A stretch of 64,000 nt of DNA from an uncultured Oscillospiraceae bacterium (GTDB lineage Bacteria; Bacillota; Clostridia; Oscillospirales; Oscillospiraceae), in NCBI GenBank assembly GCA_944386985.1, contig CALXDD010000008.1, forward strand, positions 1 to 64,000. The letters are read 5' to 3'. Each line of letters starts with the position of its first letter. The stretch's first letter is position 1. The translations under genes were made by a program, and so were the position numbers. Below are positions 59,534 to 64,000 of the stretch, one piece after another. The notes below the pieces were generated by a model, which worked only from the letters and a program-made list of their open reading frames with translations, had not been told where the DNA came from and searched no databases.

Positions 59534-61774
59534 CTACAGCAGCTGCATCTGCTTGTCGTCGCCGTCCTCCTCCCGGACCAAAGCCCCGGCGGCGGGGATG
59601 GAGCGGCAGCGGTAGCGGCCTAAGTTGGTGATGCCGGTATCCTCCAGGGGCCGGACATCGGCCAAATGGTACTTGGGCTTCAGCGTCATCACCTGGACCC
59701 CCTGGGTGGACCGGGTGGCCTTGGGGGAGAGGAGGGCGGTATTGAAAATGAGGGCCCTCGGCTCTGTGGAATATACCGCCAGTTCCAGGTCCTCCCGGAG
59801 ATCGATCACCTTCACCAGAGGACTCTTGTCGCTGTAGGCCCCGGTGAGCTTCCGGCGGTTGGAGGTGGTCTGATAGGCCGCCGCCTCCACCCGGGCGGCC
59901 TTGCCGTTTTCAAAGAAGAAGATCAGGTGTCCGGCGTAGTCCCCGGGGAGGTAGGCGTAGACCACGTGCTCCCCGTCGTCCATGCTGAGCTTGGTGGGGA
60001 GATAGTCCCCCATGGCGCTGGCCTTGGTGTCGCCAAAGTCGCTGAGGCGGCACTTGTACACCTGGCAGCGGTCGGTGAAGAACATGATCTCGGCGCGGTT
60101 GGTGGTCTCGAAGCTCTGGCTTAGGCCGTCCTCCTCCTTGTACTTCTGCTCGGCGGCCATCCGCAGGGACTGGGGGGTGATCTTCTTGAAATACCCCTCC
60201 CGGGAGAGGAACAGGTGGATTGGGTAGTCCGGGGTCTCGTCCTCCTCCCTGTACTCCTCCACCTCGTGGCTGTAGACGATCTCCGTGCGCCGGGGGACGG
60301 CGTACTTCTTCTTCACGCTCTCCAGCTCGCCGGTGATGATCTTCTTCACCCGCTGGGGCTTGTCCAGCACATCCTGGAGGTCGTCGATCTCGTCCCGGAG
60401 GTTCTCCAGCTCCTCGGTACGTTTGAGGATATACTCCTTGTTGATGTTGCGCAGCTTGATCTCCGCCACATACTCCGCCTGGACCTCGTCGATGCCGAAG
60501 CCGATCATCAGATTCGGCACCACCATGGCCTCCTCCTCCGTCTCCCGGATGATCCTGATGGCCTTGTCGATATCCAGCAGAATTTTCCGGAGGCCCTGGA
60601 GGAGGTGGAGCTTCTCCTTCTTCTTGTTCATCACGAACCAGACCCGGCGGCGGACGCACTCGGTGCGCCAGGCGCACCACTCCTCCAAAAGCTCCCGAAC
60701 CCCCATCACCCGGGGCATGCCGGCGATGAGGACGTTGAAGTTGCAGGAGAGGGTGTCCTGGAGGGTGGTGGTCTTGAAGAGCTTCTGCATCAGCTTGTCC
60801 GGGTCCGTCCCCCGCTTGAGGTCGATGGTAAGCTTCAGACCGTTCAGGTCCGTCTCGTCCCGCATGTCGGCAATCTCTTTGGCCTTGCCGGTTTTAATAA
60901 GCTCCGCCACCTTGTCCAGAATGGCCTCCGTGGTGGTGGTATAGGGGATCTCGTAGATCTCAATGAGGTTCTCCGCCTTCACATAGCGGTACTTGGCCCG
61001 GATCTTCACAGTGCCCCGGCCGGTCTCATAGATCTCCCGCAGCACCGCCTCGTCTAAAATCACCTGTCCGCCGGTGGGGAAATCCGGGGCCAGCAGGGTG
61101 GCGGTGAGGTCGCACTGGGGATTTTTCAGAAAGGCCGCCGTGGTGTCGCACACCTCCCCCAGATTGAACCCGCACAGCTGGGAGGCCATACCCACGGCGA
61201 TACCCTGGTTGGCGCTGACAAGAATGTTGGGGAAGGTGGTGGGCAGGAGGGTGGGCTCCTTCCTGGTGTTGTCGTAGTTGTCGATAAAGTCCACCGTGTC
61301 CTGGTCGATGTCACGGAAGAGCTCGGCACAGATGGGGCTCAGCTTGGCCTCGGTGTACCGGCTGGCGGCATAGGCCATATCACGGGAATAGACCTTGCCG
61401 AAGTTGCCCTTGGAGTCCACAAAGGGATGCAGAAGGGCCTCATAGCCCTTGGAGAGACGGACCATGGTCTCGTAGATGGCGGCGTCGCCGTGGGGGTTGA
61501 GGCGCATGGTCTGGCCCACGATGTTGGCGCTCTTGGTCCGGGGCTTGGTGAGAAGGCCCATCTCATACATGGTGTAGAGGAGCTTTCTGTGGCTGGGCTT
61601 GAAGCCGTCGATCTCCGGAATGGCCCGGGAGACGATGACAGACATGGCATAGGGCATGTAGTTGGTCTCCAGGGTGTCGGTAATGGGCTGCTCCAGCACC
61701 TCGGCCCGAAGCCCCATGACGTTGGGGTTATTTACTTTTTTCGCCCCCTCCTGGGGGGTCTTCTTCTTAGGCAT
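59534..61774 (-). CDS. Type IIA topoisomerase subunit A (ParC/GyrA-like)
   Basis: A 746-residue subunit A. Tower/DNA-gate features: GLRAEVLEQPITDTLETNY start, the helix-4 region PHGDAAIYETMVRLSKGYE and the catalytic tyrosine in YAASRYTEAKLSPICAELF near residue 140. The C-terminal beta-propeller lacks a clear gyrase QRRGGKG box, which favours a topoisomerase IV-like or second-enzyme role. No subunit B gene is beside it. ATG is preceded by AAGGAAC. Confidence 0.88.
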   Translation of the reverse strand: MPKKKTPQEGAKKVNNPNVMGLRAEVLEQPITDTLETNYMPYAMSVIVSRAIPEIDGFKPSHRKLLYTMYEMGLLTKPRTKSANIVGQTMRLNPHGDAAIYETMVRLSKGYEALLHPFVDSKGNFGKVYSRDMAYAASRYTEAKLSPICAELFRDIDQDTVDFIDNYDNTRKEPTLLPTTFPNILVSANQGIAVGMASQLCGFNLGEVCDTTAAFLKNPQCDLTATLLAPDFPTGGQVILDEAVLREIYETGRGTVKIRAKYRYVKAENLIEIYEIPYTTTTEAILDKVAELIKTGKAKEIADMRDETDLNGLKLTIDLKRGTDPDKLMQKLFKTTTLQDTLSCNFNVLIAGMPRVMGVRELLEEWCAWRTECVRRRVWFVMNKKKEKLHLLQGLRKILLDIDKAIRIIRETEEEAMVVPNLMIGFGIDEVQAEYVAEIKLRNINKEYILKRTEELENLRDEIDDLQDVLDKPQRVKKIITGELESVKKKYAVPRRTEIVYSHEVEEYREEDETPDYPIHLFLSREGYFKKITPQSLRMAAEQKYKEEDGLSQSFETTNRAEIMFFTDRCQVYKCRLSDFGDTKASAMGDYLPTKLSMDDGEHVVYAYLPGDYAGHLIFFFENGKAARVEAAAYQTTSNRRKLTGAYSDKSPLVKVIDLREDLELAVYSTEPRALIFNTALLSPKATRSTQGVQVMTLKPKYHLADVRPLEDTGITNLGRYRCRSIPAAGALVREEDGDDKQMQLL

Positions 61775-61825
61775 ACTGCTGCTGTTCCTTTGCTGTTATG
61801 AATGGATGGCCGCCCCAGGGGAAAA

Positions 61826-61860
61826 ATCGCTCCACCGCCCCGGCGGCACCGGGGCGGTGG
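61826..61860. terminator. Terminator after the Cu-amine-oxidase-N-domain gene
   Basis: CCACCGCCCCG pairs with CGGGGCGGTGG; on the minus strand followed by AGCGATTTTTCC. Confidence 0.85.
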
Positions 61861-61869
61861 GGAGCTGTC

Positions 61870-63624
61870 TTACAGGCTGGAACCGTCCAGAATGGCGGCT
61901 CCGGCGGGGGGCTGGGAGGCAGGGGTCTTGGAGGTGGTCTTGCCGCTGTAATCCAGAGACAGCTTGGCGTCCACCATATTCTTGATCTGCAGCCGCATCT
62001 CCAGATCGCCGCTGAGGGCACCGGAGGTGCCGGACAGGGTAAAGGTGGCCTCCGCGCCGCTGACAGCGTCGGTAAGGGAGAAGTCCATGCTGACGTCGGC
62101 GGAGCCGTCTGTACGGAGGGTCATCTCCATGGAGAGGTCCACGCCCTCCAGGTCGCCGTCCGTAATGGGCATGCCGGTGGTGGCGGTGAGGAAGGCCGCC
62201 ACGTCCTTCAGATCCATGCTCCACTTGTAGGAGGTGCCGCTCTTGGTAAAGGTATCGTCACCAAGGAGGGAATCCAGCATGGTCTTGGTGGCGCCGAGAG
62301 TCTGGGCAAAGTTGAAGTAGCTCATCATGCCGGCCTCGCCCAGCATCTCCATGGACATGAGGCTGCTGTCATAGAGGATGCTGCCCATGGTGGCGTCCTC
62401 GGTCATCATAGCGGAGGACATCTCCATCAGCTGGCCCATATCCATGCCCAGCACAGCGCCCACATCCATCCACACATCCTTGCCGGACAGGGTGGGGTCC
62501 TGCTGCGCCAGAGCGTAGGTGAGGATGGGCGCGCTGATCCAGTAGCCCTTGCCGGAGAGGATCACGGAGAAATCCATTTCCTTCAGCATGGCCTGCAGCT
62601 CCGCGGGAAGCTCGTCGGCGGAGATCTCGCCGCTGTCGATAAAGGCGTCAACGATGCTGCCCAGATCCAAAGAGCCGGTGATCTCATAGTCGGAGCCCTT
62701 CCAGAGCATGGTCATATCGCCGCCCAGGTCGTAGCTCTTGTTGCCGTTGATGGTGTCATAGAGGGTGACGGAGCCATCCAGGCTGTAGTCAAACTCGTAG
62801 GCCCTGTTGAAGTCGTACTGGGCGTACTGCTTGCGCAGCATGTCGTTGAGGATGGTGAGGTTCTCGTCCAAGGAGGCGATAACGGAGGCCCGGTCCATAA
62901 TGACGGCGGTGCGGGCCGCGTTGTCCCAGAACACGTCATAGCCGGAGGCCTCGCTGATGAAGCGGATGGGCACATAGGTGCGGCTGTTCTTGATATAGCT
63001 GGGGCTGTCCAGGGTGACGGAGGTGGTCTCGCCGTCCCTCTCCACGGTGGCCTCGGCGGCGCCCACGGCGAAGGTGACGGTAGCGCCGCCCAGGGTGCAG
63101 ATGACGGTGCGGTTCTCGTAGGTCACCTCAGCGCCCAGATCCTCCATGATGGCCCGGATGGGCACCATGGTGCGGTTGTTGGTGATCTCGGGGGCGGCGT
63201 CGGAGAAGTCGATGCACTTGCCGTTCCACATGACATTGGGGCGGCCCGGCACGCCGCCGGCGGCGGTGATGGCGTCGTTGACCATCTGCTGGGTCAGCAG
63301 GGGGGCGGAGACGCTGTCAAACCAGTAGGACAGCATCTCCTGGGAGAATTCCTCCTCGGTCATCCCGTAGGCGGTCATGTAGTCCTGAGCGATCATGCCC
63401 CAGAAGGCCTGCTCGTTATTGATGTAGTAGGTATAGGGATCAAAGCCTGCCGCCTGGGCGGCGATGGTCTCATAGTTCTCGGCGGAGAGGCCGGTGCTGT
63501 TTAGCAGCTCCTGCTGGCTGGCGTAGCCCAGCTGCTGCCACAGGGGCTGGTCGGCAGCCATGGCGGGCACTGCCAGAGACAGGACCATTACCAGCGCCAG
63601 AATCATGGCGCACAGTTTCTTCAT
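61870..63624 (-). CDS. Secreted protein with copper-amine-oxidase N-terminal (stalk) domain
   Basis: A 584-residue exported protein (signal MKKLCAMILALVMVLSLAVP, cut near AMA). Around residues 125-245 lies a Cu_amine_oxidN-type domain with MWNGKCIDF, NRTMVPIRAIMEDLGAEVTY and NSRTYVPIRFISEASGYDVFW. The remaining 300 residues form an unassigned beta-rich region with YDFNRAYEFDYSLDGS. Such domains occur on surface proteins of Clostridia; the role is not known. ATG follows AAAGGAGGAAG. Confidence 0.87.
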   Translation of the reverse strand: MKKLCAMILALVMVLSLAVPAMAADQPLWQQLGYASQQELLNSTGLSAENYETIAAQAAGFDPYTYYINNEQAFWGMIAQDYMTAYGMTEEEFSQEMLSYWFDSVSAPLLTQQMVNDAITAAGGVPGRPNVMWNGKCIDFSDAAPEITNNRTMVPIRAIMEDLGAEVTYENRTVICTLGGATVTFAVGAAEATVERDGETTSVTLDSPSYIKNSRTYVPIRFISEASGYDVFWDNAARTAVIMDRASVIASLDENLTILNDMLRKQYAQYDFNRAYEFDYSLDGSVTLYDTINGNKSYDLGGDMTMLWKGSDYEITGSLDLGSIVDAFIDSGEISADELPAELQAMLKEMDFSVILSGKGYWISAPILTYALAQQDPTLSGKDVWMDVGAVLGMDMGQLMEMSSAMMTEDATMGSILYDSSLMSMEMLGEAGMMSYFNFAQTLGATKTMLDSLLGDDTFTKSGTSYKWSMDLKDVAAFLTATTGMPITDGDLEGVDLSMEMTLRTDGSADVSMDFSLTDAVSGAEATFTLSGTSGALSGDLEMRLQIKNMVDAKLSLDYSGKTTSKTPASQPPAGAAILDGSSL

Positions 63625-63755
63625 AGAGTTCTTCCTCCTTTACATGCAATCCTTTTTCCTTGTTGGTTCCATCTATATGGTGAACATCCGCCAACTGCGG
63701 ATGGGGGGCACTTTTTGTCCCTCCGGCCGGGACGGGCCGTTCTTTTCTTTTTTCC

Positions 63756-64000
63756 TCTGACGAGGGGACTTTTTCGTTTTGTCGGTACCCGACGCGTACT
63801 GTCTGGTGTTTGGCCTCCGGCGGCCTACTTTTCTCATCAAAGAAAAGTAGGCAAAAGTTGACTTAGAACCAATGGTTCTAAGGACTCCTTTATTTCCTAT
63901 TATGGGAGGTCTTGTTCCGTTGGTATCGTTAGCTTGTGCGGCTGACACTGCAAGGGGGTGACAGTTCCCCTGTTTCCGCGCTTTAAGCGCGCTCCCCTGG
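63756..64000. mobile_element. Repeat element F, left part (cut by window end)
   Basis: Begins TCTGACG, then type I TTGTCGGTACCCGACGCGTAC, CCTCCGGCGG, the hairpin CCTACTTTTCTC...AAAAGTAGG, the palindrome TTAGAACCAATGGTTCTAAG and the GTGACAGTTCCCCTGTTTCC arm ending at the window edge. At least half the element lies outside. Confidence 0.82.

Overview
The window looks like a chromosomal segment of a high-GC, anaerobic, spore-forming member of the Clostridia, most like gut Oscillospiraceae (Flavonifractor/Lawsonibacter/Oscillibacter type). The supporting signs are a SpoIIE phosphatase, maturases for [FeFe]-hydrogenase, AdhE with Rex-type operators, Pta, nickel-pincer cofactor genes, M-box and T-box RNAs, PadR/XRE regulators and C- or G-ending codons. 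The placement is inferred from gene content, not from a search.

Layout. 0-10 kb: a partial tRNA-Ser, an Fe-type alcohol dehydrogenase, fumarase C, an AzlCD amino-acid exporter, ThiI, CinA and MgtE behind an M-box riboswitch. 10-23 kb: an XRE regulator with paired operators, ComF, SpoIIE, thioredoxin, a repeat-bearing lipoprotein, a 31-residue membrane peptide beside adhE, MreB, an acetyltransferase, Pta and a LysM/G5/M23 cell-wall protein. 23-31 kb: larE-larB-larC, then hydX-hydE-hydG-hydF behind a leader with its own terminator. 31-42 kb: a CarD pair, a PadR pair (second gene frameshifted), recR, rpe, ileS with a displaced T-box, uridine phosphorylase and a selenium/sulfur module (YedE, TusA-like, DUF3343, divergent class V aminotransferase). 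42-54 kb: glutamate dehydrogenase, SPFH/NfeD, phosphoglucose isomerase, D-cysteine desulfhydrase, a PpiC lipoprotein and a YgiQ radical SAM protein. 54-64 kb: DHHW/MBOAT, a lipoprotein, LUD, YitT, a second topoisomerase A subunit and a Cu-amine-oxidase-N-domain secreted protein.

Two kinds of non-coding repeat run through the window. The first is a family of structured elements with terminal inverted repeats (six copies, from 98 bp to about 870 bp, ends YCTGACG...CGTCAGR), all between genes and without a transposase. One copy, together with a small XRE/DUF6809 cassette, separates the isoleucine T-box leader from ileS. The second looks undescribed: 211-215 bp units at the 3' ends of pta (two tandem copies), udp and pgi. 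Each unit holds a four-hairpin core, a reverse complement of a stretch of its host gene just before the end, and a second copy of the gene's 3' end including the stop codon. Nearly every difference between the two gene-end copies is synonymous; the only exception is the last codon or two of udp. Hairpins of the two tandem units at pta differ by compensatory changes.

Functionally the genes describe fermentative metabolism: glycolysis through pgi, disposal of electrons and acetyl-CoA through AdhE, hydrogenase and Pta, NADH-dependent control through Rex, amino-acid turnover through GDH and D-Cys desulfhydrase, and assembly of metal and chalcogen cofactors through the Lar, Hyd and Se/S modules.
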